Shown here piece by piece: positions 35,586 through 43,309 of a stretch of DNA of 64,000 nt. Source of the stretch: Nocardia vermiculata NBRC 100427 (GTDB lineage: Bacteria > Actinomycetota > Actinomycetes > Mycobacteriales > Mycobacteriaceae); NCBI RefSeq assembly GCF_001613265.1, contig NZ_BDCA01000018.1, forward strand, positions 98,033 to 162,032, written 5' to 3'. A program made the position numbers and the translations under genes. Position 1 is the first letter of the stretch; every line of letters begins with the position of its first letter. Under the pieces are notes generated by a model. That model did no database searches. It saw only the letters and a list, made by a program, of their open reading frames with translations, and had not been told where the DNA came from.

Positions 35586-35596
35586 CAGTATCTCCA

Positions 35597-35638
35597 ATAT
35601 TCGTTTACGTGACTAACGTTAGTCACGTAAACGAATAT
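35597..35638. promoter_or_regulatory. 42-bp perfect palindrome, likely MarR operator
   Basis: Left arm atattcgtttacgtgactaac (35597-35617, first 20 bases atattcgtttacgtgactaa) is followed without spacer by its exact complement (35618-35638). The core GTGACTAACGTTAGTCAC lies within. It touches the ribosome-binding site of the MarR-type gene, so binding there would block its transcription. Confidence 0.8.
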
Positions 35639-35642
35639 AGAT

Positions 35643-35659
35643 CGTTAGTCGGACTAACG
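35643..35659. promoter_or_regulatory. Second inverted repeat sharing the GTTAGTC half-site
   Basis: cgttagtc / gactaacg separated by one base. It repeats the inner half-sites of the 42-bp palindrome 5 bp away, as expected of paired operators for one dimeric regulator. Confidence 0.65.
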
Positions 35660-35795
35660 CAAGGGGTTGGGAGGTGTTGCAGGGTGGGCTCGGTGGGGTG
35701 AAGACCTGCGGGGCCTGGTCCGCAATCGGTGAACCCCCGTCTGCTGTCAGCGGAACGGGAGGCTCGGCCGGCGTCGAGCTGGCAGAGTCGGTGCG

Positions 35796-36158
35796 ATGGA
35801 GAAGGACTTGCGAGAGGCTGAACGGCGACTTCAGGCCGCCCAGCTGGCTGGGGACGTCCAGGCGTTGGACGAGTTGCTCGATGATCGGTTGATCTTCACT
35901 TTCGGCGCCGACACGGCCACCAAGGCCGATGATCTCGAGGTGCACCGCACCGGAGCTCAGATCATGAACAAGCTCGAGGAAGAAGAGCTGACTGTCCTGG
36001 TGGAAGGAGCAATCGGGGTCACGTGGTTCCTCGGCCTCGTCGAAGGAAGCGTTCACGGGTCGCCGTTCGCGGCCAGGATGCGCTATACCCGCACCTGGGT
36101 GCGCAGCGACTCGCACGGCTGGCGAGTCATTGCTGCTCACGCTTCTGTCGTCGACTAG
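35796..36158 (+). CDS. NTF2-like / DUF4440 (SnoaL-type) protein
   Basis: 120 residues. DLREAERRLQAAQLAGDVQA, LDELLDDRLIFTFGADTATK and YTRTWVRSDSHGWRVIAAHA match the cone-shaped NTF2-like fold of DUF4440 proteins, used as small isomerases, hydrolases or ligand-binding proteins. Divergent from the MarR-type gene across the palindrome, so it is a possible target of that regulator. Function unknown. Confidence 0.75.
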   Translation: MEKDLREAERRLQAAQLAGDVQALDELLDDRLIFTFGADTATKADDLEVHRTGAQIMNKLEEEELTVLVEGAIGVTWFLGLVEGSVHGSPFAARMRYTRTWVRSDSHGWRVIAAHASVVD

Positions 36159-36245
36159 TACTGCGTCGAGACACTTTCGCTCCACCGGCAAACAGGGGCC
36201 GGGCTCCGGCTGGCGGGCGCGTGGGATCTCTCCTATATTCAGAGA

Positions 36246-37082
36246 ATGGTGAAATTAGACCATCGGCTGGTCCGCCCGGGCGCTGAGATCGCGTTCGCGG
36301 ACACCGCTGCCGCGGGTTCCGTCGTGGTGCTCACGCACGGTGCGGGCGTCGACCACACCATGTTCGATGCACAGATCGGTGCGCTGATCGATCACGGGTA
36401 CCGCGTGATCACGTGGGATATGCGCGGTCACGGAGAGTCGACGCTTGCCGCGGGCGTGCACTTCACGGCATCGGACGCACTCGGCGATCTCGCCGCCCTG
36501 TTGGACGAGTGCGGGGTCGACGAGGCGGTGCTGATGGGGCATTCGCTCGGCGGCAACCTTGCGCAGGCATTCGCTCGCGCCCACGTCGAGCGCGTGCGCG
36601 GACTGATCGTGATGGGCTCGACGTGGAACACCGGTCCGCTGTCCCGGTTCGAGCGTTTCGCGCTTCGTTCGGCGGCACCCGCGATGGCTGTGGTTCCGGC
36701 GGGCATGCTTCCGGGCTGGATGGCTCGGGCCTCGGCGCTGTCCCCGGATGCGATAACGCGTGCGGAAGCGCTCTTCGCGCGGATGCCCAAGCGAGTGTTC
36801 CTGGATGTGTGGCGAGCTACGGTGTCGTTCGTCGCCCCGGAACCGGGCTACCGTTCCCCGGTACCACTGGCCTTGATGCGCGGGGCGCAGGACGGAACCG
36901 GAAACATCGCCACCGCGATGCCACGGTGGGCGCAGGCGGAAGGCGTTGCCGAGCACGTTGTTCCGGACGCCGGCCACCTACTCACCTGGGATGCGCCGGA
37001 GGCCACGTCCCGAGTGTTGTTGCGCATTCTCGATCGGTGGGGTCATGGAACATCCTCTTCCCCGCGGAGCGAGCCGTGCTGA
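36246..37082 (+). CDS. Alpha/beta hydrolase
   Basis: 278 residues. VVVLTHGAGVDHTMF (oxyanion region), ITWDMRGHGES, LMGHSLGGNLAQ (nucleophile Ser), RGAQDGTGNIATAM (acid) and PDAGHLLTWDAPE (His) make a complete catalytic triad. Close to haloperoxidase/esterase-type hydrolases. The regulator that follows overlaps it by 7 bp and probably controls or is co-expressed with it. Confidence 0.85.
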   Translation: MVKLDHRLVRPGAEIAFADTAAAGSVVVLTHGAGVDHTMFDAQIGALIDHGYRVITWDMRGHGESTLAAGVHFTASDALGDLAALLDECGVDEAVLMGHSLGGNLAQAFARAHVERVRGLIVMGSTWNTGPLSRFERFALRSAAPAMAVVPAGMLPGWMARASALSPDAITRAEALFARMPKRVFLDVWRATVSFVAPEPGYRSPVPLALMRGAQDGTGNIATAMPRWAQAEGVAEHVVPDAGHLLTWDAPEATSRVLLRILDRWGHGTSSSPRSEPC

Positions 37083-37516
37083 GTCCGAGTCGCCAGGAGT
37101 TCGTGAACGCCATGGGCGACACGCTGGCCACCTGGAATCTCCCACGTGCGACCGGGCGTGTGTACGGATACCTGCTCTTGCGAGGCGCCCCGTCCAGTTC
37201 GGAGGAACTCCGTTCCGGCCTGTCGCTCAGCTCCGGCGCGGTAAGCACGGCGATCCGCGAGTTGGTCTCCTGGGGGCTGGCCCACACCATTCCCCAGCCC
37301 GGCAGTCGCCGGCTGCTGGTGGAAGCCGCGGGTGGGTTCGAACAACTCCTGGCTGCCAGCCACGAGCGGACCCGGACCTTCATCCGAACCTTGCGCGCCG
37401 CCGAAGAACTCACCGACAACGCGCAGGCGTCGCAACGCCTGCGCGATGTCACCGACCTGTTCGCGGCCTACATCGACGCCGGTGAACACGTTCTTCGCGA
37501 ACGTGCGCAGCCGTGA
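37076..37516 (+). CDS. GbsR/MarR-family transcription regulator
   Basis: 146 residues from GTG 37076 (ggag 6 bases upstream). GRVYGYLLLRGAPSSSEELR, SLSSGAVSTAIRELVSWGLA is a winged-helix DNA-binding domain of the GbsR type, and a C-terminal coiled segment (RTFIRTLRAAEELTDNAQAS) would form the dimer. It overlaps the hydrolase gene, so the two are translationally coupled. Confidence 0.8.
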   Translation: MLSPSRQEFVNAMGDTLATWNLPRATGRVYGYLLLRGAPSSSEELRSGLSLSSGAVSTAIRELVSWGLAHTIPQPGSRRLLVEAAGGFEQLLAASHERTRTFIRTLRAAEELTDNAQASQRLRDVTDLFAAYIDAGEHVLRERAQP

Positions 37517-37700
37517 CGGCCTGGAGGTCCCGCTTCGGACGCGATCATGAGCCTGGATCATCGGGCGGTCGTGCTCCGTGCGGGTCCGCGGTCGGGTGGT
37601 TCACGATGCACGGTTCAGCTCCGCGGTGGACTGCCATTTGTGCTGATAGGGGGCGCGTTTTGGCTTTTCGGCCCCCGGTGCGTAAGGTTAACTCTACCGA

Positions 37701-37774
37701 CGCGGGGTGGAGCAGCTCGGTAGCTCGCTGGGCTCATAACCCAGAGGTCGCAGGTTCAAATCCTGTCCCCGCTA
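37701..37774 (+). tRNA. Initiator tRNA-Met (CAT), copy 2
   Basis: Identical in sequence to copy 1, with GGG/CCC anticodon stem and C1/T72. Promoter TTGGCT 37660-37665 and TAAGGT 37683-37688 with a 17-bp spacer, inside a longer block nearly shared with copy 3. Confidence 0.95.
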
Positions 37775-37780
37775 CTACCA

Positions 37781-37820
37781 GTGGCCCCGGAACAAAAGTT
37801 CCGGGGCCACTTCTTCTTTC
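37781..37820 (+). terminator. Terminator of tRNA copy 2
   Basis: 13-bp stem gtggccccggaac / gttccggggccac, loop aaaa, T-rich tail ttcttctttc. Confidence 0.9.
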
Positions 37821-37833
37821 GATGCGCTCGCGC

Positions 37834-38661
37834 TCAGAGCCCACCACCGGCATCGACGAACTGCGTTGTCCCGGTGATGAACCGCCCCGCATCCGAGACC
37901 AGGTGCAGCACGGTCTCGGTGATGTCCTCGGGCTCGAGGGCCGCGACAGGCAGCTGGTTCAGGGTGCGGGCGGCCTCTTCGAAATCGGTGCGCTCCGGGT
38001 GTTCGAGATCGGGCCGGAACAGGCGATAGGTGGCCTCGTTGAGCACCATCTCCGTCGCCACCGTCGTCGGATGCACCGAGTTCACTCGGATGTTCTGCGG
38101 TGCGAGCTCTTTCGCCATCACCTTCATCAGCATGACCAGCCCGGCCTTGGATGCGGAATAATGGGCCATGTTCTCGTTCACGACCGTGGATGCCAGCGAA
38201 CTCGTGATGACCACCGCGCCGCCGCGCTCGCCGGAGACGATGTGCGGCACCGATGCCTTCAATGATTTCCAAGTACCGGTCAGGTTGATGTCGATCATGT
38301 CCTGCCAGGTGTCCTCGCTCATCTCGAGCGTGGGGGCGGGGCTGGAAATACCGGCGTTCGCGACGACGATGTCGAGCCTGCCCAAAGCGTTCACGCCCTC
38401 GCCGACCGCTGCCTCCAGTGCTGCGTAATCGCGAACGTCGGCGTTACGGGCGATGATTCGCCGGCCGGTGTCCTCGACGGCTCGTACCGTCTCGGCCAGA
38501 TCGTCGGCGCTCGACAGTGGATACGGGACGCTGTCCACCGATCTCGTGGTGTCCACCGCGATGATATCGGCGCCCTCGCGCGCGAAACGTAGTGCGTGGC
38601 TGCGGCCCTGCCCGCGCCCCGCTCCGGTGATGAATGCGACCTTGCCGTCCAACTTGCCCAT
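37834..38661 (-). CDS. Mycofactocin-coupled short-chain dehydrogenase
   Basis: 275 residues. FITGAGRGQGRSHALRFARE is the cofactor-binding motif, VANAGIS follows, Ser in VVITSSLAS and YSASKAG give the catalytic Ser-Tyr-Lys. The GRGQGRSHA form and the length match SDRs whose bound nicotinamide is recycled by the redox cofactor mycofactocin. No mycofactocin synthesis genes lie in this window. Convergent with tRNA copy 2. Confidence 0.85.
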   Translation of the reverse strand: MGKLDGKVAFITGAGRGQGRSHALRFAREGADIIAVDTTRSVDSVPYPLSSADDLAETVRAVEDTGRRIIARNADVRDYAALEAAVGEGVNALGRLDIVVANAGISSPAPTLEMSEDTWQDMIDINLTGTWKSLKASVPHIVSGERGGAVVITSSLASTVVNENMAHYSASKAGLVMLMKVMAKELAPQNIRVNSVHPTTVATEMVLNEATYRLFRPDLEHPERTDFEEAARTLNQLPVAALEPEDITETVLHLVSDAGRFITGTTQFVDAGGGL

Positions 38662-38861
38662 GAGCCCTCCAACCTCTGCACTTCACCGGCACCATCGTGC
38701 ATACCGGTCATTTCGACTGTATGGCACTGCTTCCCGCCCGGGGGAGTGCTGTGCGAGATCGTGAAAACACACGGCTATGCTCGGGCTACCATCGGCCGAC
38801 GGGTTTCGGGCTCGAAGGTCGTCTGCTCTGCGAGGTTGCCGACTACTCCGGGAGTTATTCC

Positions 38862-40100
38862 TTGTCCACACCCTCGGATCCCGCCCTGCGGGCCCCGTCG
38901 CCCATATCCGTCGCCGACCAGCGCGTCAGCTTGTACTCCGACGAGTTTGCCGCCGATCCCGACCGCGCCTACCGGGAAATGCGCAGTCGCTACGGATCTT
39001 TGGTTCCGGTCGAGTTGGCGCCCGGAGTACCCGCGACACTGGTCGTGGGCTACCGCACCGCATTACGAATTCTCAACGATCCGGAGCACTTCCCCGCCGA
39101 TCCACGTACCTGGCAGCAGGGCGTCCCCGCGGACAGTCCGGTGCTGCCGGTGTTGCAGTGGCGTCCCGCCCCGCCTCGGTCGGCGGGAGCCGAACACGAG
39201 CGTTACCGCGTCGCGACCGTGTCGGCGTTGGACGGTGTGAACCTGCATGCGCTCAACGGCATCGTGGAGCGCTCCGCGGTGCAGCTGATCAATACGTTCT
39301 GTGGCACGGGCACCGCCGATCTGGTCGCCGACTACGCCGCACCTCTGGCCTTCGAGGTCGTCAACGCATTGCTGGGTTGCCCACCACAGATCAGCCAGAA
39401 GGCGGCCGCTGCCACCGCGGCCATCTTCGACGGAGTGGATGCCCAAGAGGCGAACCGCATGTTCGACGAGGCGTTGCTCGAATTGGTCCGGCTCAAGCAC
39501 ACCGAACCCGGTGACGACGTCACCACCCGGCTACTGCACGATCCGGCACGGTTCGACGACTACGAGATGCTGCACCAGGCCCTCGCCCTCTACGGGGTAG
39601 GCATGGGCCCGCTGCAAGGCCTGATCATCAATGCGCTGCGGCTGATCCTGACCGAGGAGAAATTCGGTGACAGCGTGCTCGGCGGCGTGCACTCCACCAG
39701 AGACGCCCTGGACGAGGTCCTGTTCACCGACCCACCGCTCCCCAATGCCAGCGTCACCTATCCCCGCCATCCCGTCCTCATCGACGACACCTGGCTGCCC
39801 GCGCACCAGCCGGTGGTGATCAGCCTGGTCGCCTGCAACAACGATCCCGAGATCGGTGGCGGATATCAGGCCGGCAGCCGCGCCCATCTCGCCTGGGGGG
39901 TGGGCCCGCACGCCTGTCCGGCGAAATCCCTCGCCTATATGACCGCGCAGAGCGCGGTCGACCAACTGCTCGACGCCCTGCCCGAACTACAACTCGCGGT
40001 CGCGCCCGACGCCCTGGTCTGGCGGCCCGGCGCCCTGCATCGGACCCTGGCCGAACTTCCGGTCACATTTCCTGCGTCCCCGCCGCTGAACCTGCCGTAA
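38862..40100 (+). CDS. Cytochrome P450 of the CYP157/conservon type lacking ExxR
   Basis: 412 residues from TTG 38862, chosen because gggag lies 8-12 bases upstream and similarity starts at STPSDPALRAP. The heme loop LAWGVGPHACPAKSLAYM keeps the cysteine ligand. The K-helix, normally ExxR, reads DEVLFTDPPLPN, with Phe for the invariant Arg, and the I-helix GVGMGPLQG lacks the oxygen-activating Thr. Streptomyces CYP157 proteins have the same loss and sit in conservons; no conservon partners (roadblock, DUF742, GTPase) are seen here. Monooxygenase activity is uncertain. Confidence 0.82.
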   Translation: MSTPSDPALRAPSPISVADQRVSLYSDEFAADPDRAYREMRSRYGSLVPVELAPGVPATLVVGYRTALRILNDPEHFPADPRTWQQGVPADSPVLPVLQWRPAPPRSAGAEHERYRVATVSALDGVNLHALNGIVERSAVQLINTFCGTGTADLVADYAAPLAFEVVNALLGCPPQISQKAAAATAAIFDGVDAQEANRMFDEALLELVRLKHTEPGDDVTTRLLHDPARFDDYEMLHQALALYGVGMGPLQGLIINALRLILTEEKFGDSVLGGVHSTRDALDEVLFTDPPLPNASVTYPRHPVLIDDTWLPAHQPVVISLVACNNDPEIGGGYQAGSRAHLAWGVGPHACPAKSLAYMTAQSAVDQLLDALPELQLAVAPDALVWRPGALHRTLAELPVTFPASPPLNLP

Positions 40101-40136
40101 CGAGCACGACCGCCCGGGGTGGAGACGTGTTGCTGC

Positions 40137-40916
40137 TCATCGCTGTGCTCGATCTCGCAGGATGGCGGCGACAGCGGTCTGTCCGAGCCGTTCGGCATTG
40201 TCGAGCGCGGTGCGCCCGGAGCCGTCGCGGATCGCGGGATCCGCGCCGGCATCGAGCAGTGTGGTGACGACCTGCTGATACCGCTGTGACCCGTCGCCGT
40301 AGACGATGGCTTCGTGTAGGGCGGTCCAGCGGGGCGTATTGATGTGATCGACGTCGACGCCGGCCTCGATCAGGCGGCGCACCGTGGTGATGTGCCCGTG
40401 TTCGCTGGCCGGGATGAGGGCCGTCCCGCCGTAGCGGTTGACGCTGTGGATGTCGGCGCCGTGCGTCAGTGTCAGCTCGAGAATGTCGTCGATACCCTCG
40501 GCACCCGCGTACAGGTAAGCCGAATCCTGTAGCGCGTCCTTGGCGTTCACGTCGGCGCCGGCCTCGATCAGGGCGCGCGCGGCGGCGGTGGCGCGGGCTT
40601 TGGTGGCGGCGACCAGCGGGGTGCGGTCCTGTTCGCCGCGTGCCTCGATATTCGCGCCGCGGGTGATCAGCTCCCGTACCCGCTGTTCGTCGTTGTCGGC
40701 CGCGGCCGCGACCAGAGCGGCGTCGAGCGTGGGATCGGGCGCCGCGGTCGTGGGTGCGGGCGCCGCACCGAGGTTGTCGGTGCGGGCCGGAGCGGTGGTG
40801 CCGGTCGCCGGTCGACGGTCGTCGGGGCGATCTGTTTGGCAGGCAACGACGCCCAGCGCCAGGACGGCCAGCGCTGTGGCGGCGACCATGGAGCGTCGGC
40901 GCGGGGTGTTCGACAT
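40137..40916 (-). CDS. Ankyrin-repeat lipoprotein
   Basis: 259 residues from ATG 40916. Lipoprotein signal peptide ATALAVLALGVVACQT with a lipobox cysteine, a Pro/Thr-rich linker, then four to five ankyrin repeats (for example RTPLVAATKARATAAARAL, GTALIPASEHGHITTVRRLI, WTALHEAIVYGDGSQRYQQV). Predicted to be anchored outside the membrane as a protein-binding module. Divergent from cynR. Confidence 0.8.
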   Translation of the reverse strand: MSNTPRRRSMVAATALAVLALGVVACQTDRPDDRRPATGTTAPARTDNLGAAPAPTTAAPDPTLDAALVAAAADNDEQRVRELITRGANIEARGEQDRTPLVAATKARATAAARALIEAGADVNAKDALQDSAYLYAGAEGIDDILELTLTHGADIHSVNRYGGTALIPASEHGHITTVRRLIEAGVDVDHINTPRWTALHEAIVYGDGSQRYQQVVTTLLDAGADPAIRDGSGRTALDNAERLGQTAVAAILRDRAQR

Positions 40917-40968
40917 CGGTAACGGCCTCCTCGTGCTGTGGTGATATCCACGATGCCGAACAGGTTCG

Positions 40969-40979
40969 ATAGCGTCCAA
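40969..40979. promoter_or_regulatory. Candidate CynR-binding motif upstream of cynR
   Basis: The 11-mer atagcgtccaa occurs here, 45 bp before cynR, and again in inverse orientation before cynS. Such sharing between the regulator and its target promoter suits a LysR-type regulator. Confidence 0.45.
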
Positions 40980-41024
40980 GATGCAACTGTCATTGCGGTC
41001 ATTGGTGTTGCCTATAGTTGTGTC

Positions 41025-41909
41025 ATGGAGTTGCGGCACATCAAATACCTGCTCGCGGTTGCCGACCACGGCAACTTCACTCGTGCGGCCGAATCGCTGC
41101 ACATCTCGCAGCCGACCCTGTCTCAGCAGATCAAACAGCTCGAGCGGGTACTCGGGGTGGTGCTGCTGGATCGGTCCGGCCGTACCGTCCGACTGACCGA
41201 TGCCGGGCACGCCTACGCGCAGCATGCCCGGCTGGCACTGCGCGATCTCGATGCCGCCGAGCGTGCAGTCCACGACGTGCAGGATCTGAGTCGCGGACAT
41301 CTGCGGGTCGCGACGACCCCCACCTTCACCGCCTATCTGATCGGTCCGCTGGTGCACCGATTCCGGTCCGAACATCCCGGCATCGCCCTCACACTCCGGG
41401 AGACCACCCAGGATCGGATCGAGTCGGACCTGGCCGCCGACCGGCTCGATCTCGGTATCGCATTCGCCGGGCCGCATGCCGCGGGTATCGAGCACACGGC
41501 CCTGTTCACCGAGCAACTCACCCTCGTCGTAGGTTCCGGTCATGCGCTGGCCGAGGCAACGGGTTCCCTGCCGGTGCGCAATCTCACCGGGCACCCGCTG
41601 GGGCTGCTCAGTGCGGACTTCGCGACCCGCGTGCACATCGATCGCTACTTCGACGACGCCGGCGTGCGCCCGGAAATCGCGATCGAGGCCAACTCCATCA
41701 GTGCGCTGTTGGAATTCGTCGGCCGCGGCACCCTGGCGACGGTGTTGCCGGATGCGATCACACGTGCCCATCCCGCTGTGCGGCCGGTGCCGTTGGATCC
41801 GCCGCTGCCCATGCGGGCCGTGGAATTGCTGCGCCGGCACAGTGCCTACCACTCGGCGGCGGCGCGGGCGTTCGCCGAGGTCCTGCAGTCCGTCGCGCAT
41901 GACTATTGA
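41025..41909 (+). CDS. cynR: LysR-type regulator of the cyanate genes
   Basis: 294 residues from ATG 41025. ELRHIKYLLAVADHGNFTRA and HISQPTLSQQIKQLERVLG form the LysR helix-turn-helix; the rest is the ligand-binding domain. The sequence and its place directly before cyanase suggest CynR, which activates cynS when cyanate is present. The final segment VAHDY ends about 165 bp before cynS. Confidence 0.8.
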   Translation: MELRHIKYLLAVADHGNFTRAAESLHISQPTLSQQIKQLERVLGVVLLDRSGRTVRLTDAGHAYAQHARLALRDLDAAERAVHDVQDLSRGHLRVATTPTFTAYLIGPLVHRFRSEHPGIALTLRETTQDRIESDLAADRLDLGIAFAGPHAAGIEHTALFTEQLTLVVGSGHALAEATGSLPVRNLTGHPLGLLSADFATRVHIDRYFDDAGVRPEIAIEANSISALLEFVGRGTLATVLPDAITRAHPAVRPVPLDPPLPMRAVELLRRHSAYHSAAARAFAEVLQSVAHDY

Positions 41910-41925
41910 GTAGGACTATAACCCT

Positions 41926-41951
41926 GATCCAATTCAAGTATTGGACGCTAT
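41926..41951. promoter_or_regulatory. cynS promoter region with inverse CynR motif and small palindrome
   Basis: ttggacgctat (41941-41951) is the exact reverse complement of the 11-mer before cynR. It overlaps a tccaat...attgga inverted repeat (about 41928-41945) of LysR-box size. The -35/-10 pair is not clear. Confidence 0.45.
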
Positions 41952-42073
41952 AGATACTGGTCGTGCACCCTGGAATCAGTTGCCCGTCGATGAGGTCGGC
42001 CGAGTCTCGGCCGTCGCCTGCCGAACCGACGGGTGCGGACCCACACCTCATCCGAATAGTCGAGGAGTCACCC

Positions 42074-42544
42074 ATGGTGCATGCACAATTCGATCCGGCC
42101 GCCCGCCAGGCTCTGACCGTCACCGCCGTCGAGGCCAAGATCGCCAAGGATCTGACCTGGGAGCAGATCGCCGAAACTGCAGGCTACTCCACAGCTTTCG
42201 TCACCGCGGCGATCCTGGGCCAGCATCCGCTGCCGGAGAAGTCCGCGCACGCCGTTGCCGATCTGCTCGGCCTCGGCGACGATGCCGCCGCCCTGCTGCA
42301 GACCATCCCCACCCGCGGATCCATTCCCGGCGGCGTGCCGACCGATCCGACCATCTACCGGTTCTACGAAATGCTGCAGGTGTACGGGACCACCTTGAAG
42401 GCGCTGATTCACGAGCAGTTCGGTGACGGCATCATCAGCGCGATCAACTTCAAGCTCGACGTGCGTAAGGTCGCCGATCCCGACGGCGGTGAACGCGCCG
42501 TGATCACCCTCGACGGCAAGTACCTGCCTACCGTCCCGTTCTGA
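42074..42544 (+). CDS. cynS: Cyanase (cyanate hydratase)
   Basis: 156 residues, the exact length of E. coli cyanase. An N-terminal helical domain (TWEQIAETAGYSTAFVTAAI) is followed by the catalytic domain with PTIYRFYEMLQVYGTTLKAL and FGDGIISAINFKLDV, which contain the active-site Arg, Glu and Ser. It converts cyanate and bicarbonate to ammonia and CO2. ATG 42074. The deaminase gene starts 15 bp downstream, forming an operon. Confidence 0.95.
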   Translation: MVHAQFDPAARQALTVTAVEAKIAKDLTWEQIAETAGYSTAFVTAAILGQHPLPEKSAHAVADLLGLGDDAAALLQTIPTRGSIPGGVPTDPTIYRFYEMLQVYGTTLKALIHEQFGDGIISAINFKLDVRKVADPDGGERAVITLDGKYLPTVPF

Positions 42545-42558
42545 TCCCGAGGAGCGCA

Positions 42559-43065
42559 ATGGATTTCGCACAACACACCATCGACCTCGCGCGCCGCAAC
42601 GTCGACGAGGGCGGCCGTCCCTTCGCGACCGTCATCGTCGAGGACGGCGAAATTCTCGCCGAGAGCCCGAATCTGGTGGCGCAGACCAACGATCCCACCG
42701 CGCACGCCGAGATTCTCGCCATCCGTGCGGCATGCACCCGGCTCGGCACCGAGCACCTCACCGGCGCCACCATCTACATCCTGGCGTTGCCGTGCCCGAT
42801 GTGCCTGGGTGCCCTGTACTACTGCTCACCTGCCGAGGTGGTCTTCCTGACCACCCGGGAGGCCTACTCCCCGCACTACGTGGACGACCGGAAGTACTTC
42901 GAACTGGAGAACTTCTACAGCGAGTTCGCCAAGCCGTGGGACGAGCGCCGACTGCCGATGCGCCACGAACCCCGCACCGACGCCGTCGACGTCTACCGCC
43001 TCTGGCAGGACCGCAACAACGGCGAACGTCGCGTGCCCGGAACGCCCGCGGCCGGGTCCGCGTGA
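42559..43065 (+). CDS. Nucleoside/guanine deaminase-family protein
   Basis: 168 residues of the cytidine-deaminase fold. TAHAEILAIRAAC holds the zinc His and catalytic Glu, LPCPMCLGALYYC the two zinc cysteines. FYSEFAKPWDERRLPM is typical of guanine deaminase-like enzymes. Immediately after cynS with a ribosome-binding gagg, so co-transcribed; together they would release ammonia from cyanate and a nucleobase. The exact substrate is not clear. Confidence 0.83.
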   Translation: MDFAQHTIDLARRNVDEGGRPFATVIVEDGEILAESPNLVAQTNDPTAHAEILAIRAACTRLGTEHLTGATIYILALPCPMCLGALYYCSPAEVVFLTTREAYSPHYVDDRKYFELENFYSEFAKPWDERRLPMRHEPRTDAVDVYRLWQDRNNGERRVPGTPAAGSA

Positions 43066-43147
43066 TGGGGCGATAGGACGCGCCTCCCGGCGGCAAGAGC
43101 TGCGTTTTGGCTTTTCCGCGACCGATGCGTAAGGTCGGTACTGCCGA

Positions 43148-43221
43148 CGCGGGGTGGAGCAGCTCGGTAGCTCGCTGGGCTCATAACCCAGAGGTCGCAG
43201 GTTCAAATCCTGTCCCCGCTA
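43148..43221 (+). tRNA. Initiator tRNA-Met (CAT), copy 3
   Basis: Identical to copies 1 and 2. Promoter TTGGCT 43107-43112 and TAAGGT 43130-43135, 17-bp spacer, in a block very like that of copy 2. The integrase gene ends 89 bp beyond it, pointing toward it, which marks the 3' end of this tRNA as a likely attachment site. Confidence 0.95.
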
Positions 43222-43230
43222 CTAGGGGAA

Positions 43231-43270
43231 ACGGCCCCGGAACCATGGTTCCGGGGCCGTTTTTCGTTGG
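43231..43270 (+). terminator. Terminator of tRNA copy 3
   Basis: 14-bp stem acggccccggaacc / ggttccggggccgt with a 2-base loop, then ttttcgttgg. Confidence 0.88.
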
Positions 43271-43309
43271 GTTTGGCATCACGTTTGGCATCATTAGCCA
43301 AACTAAGTT

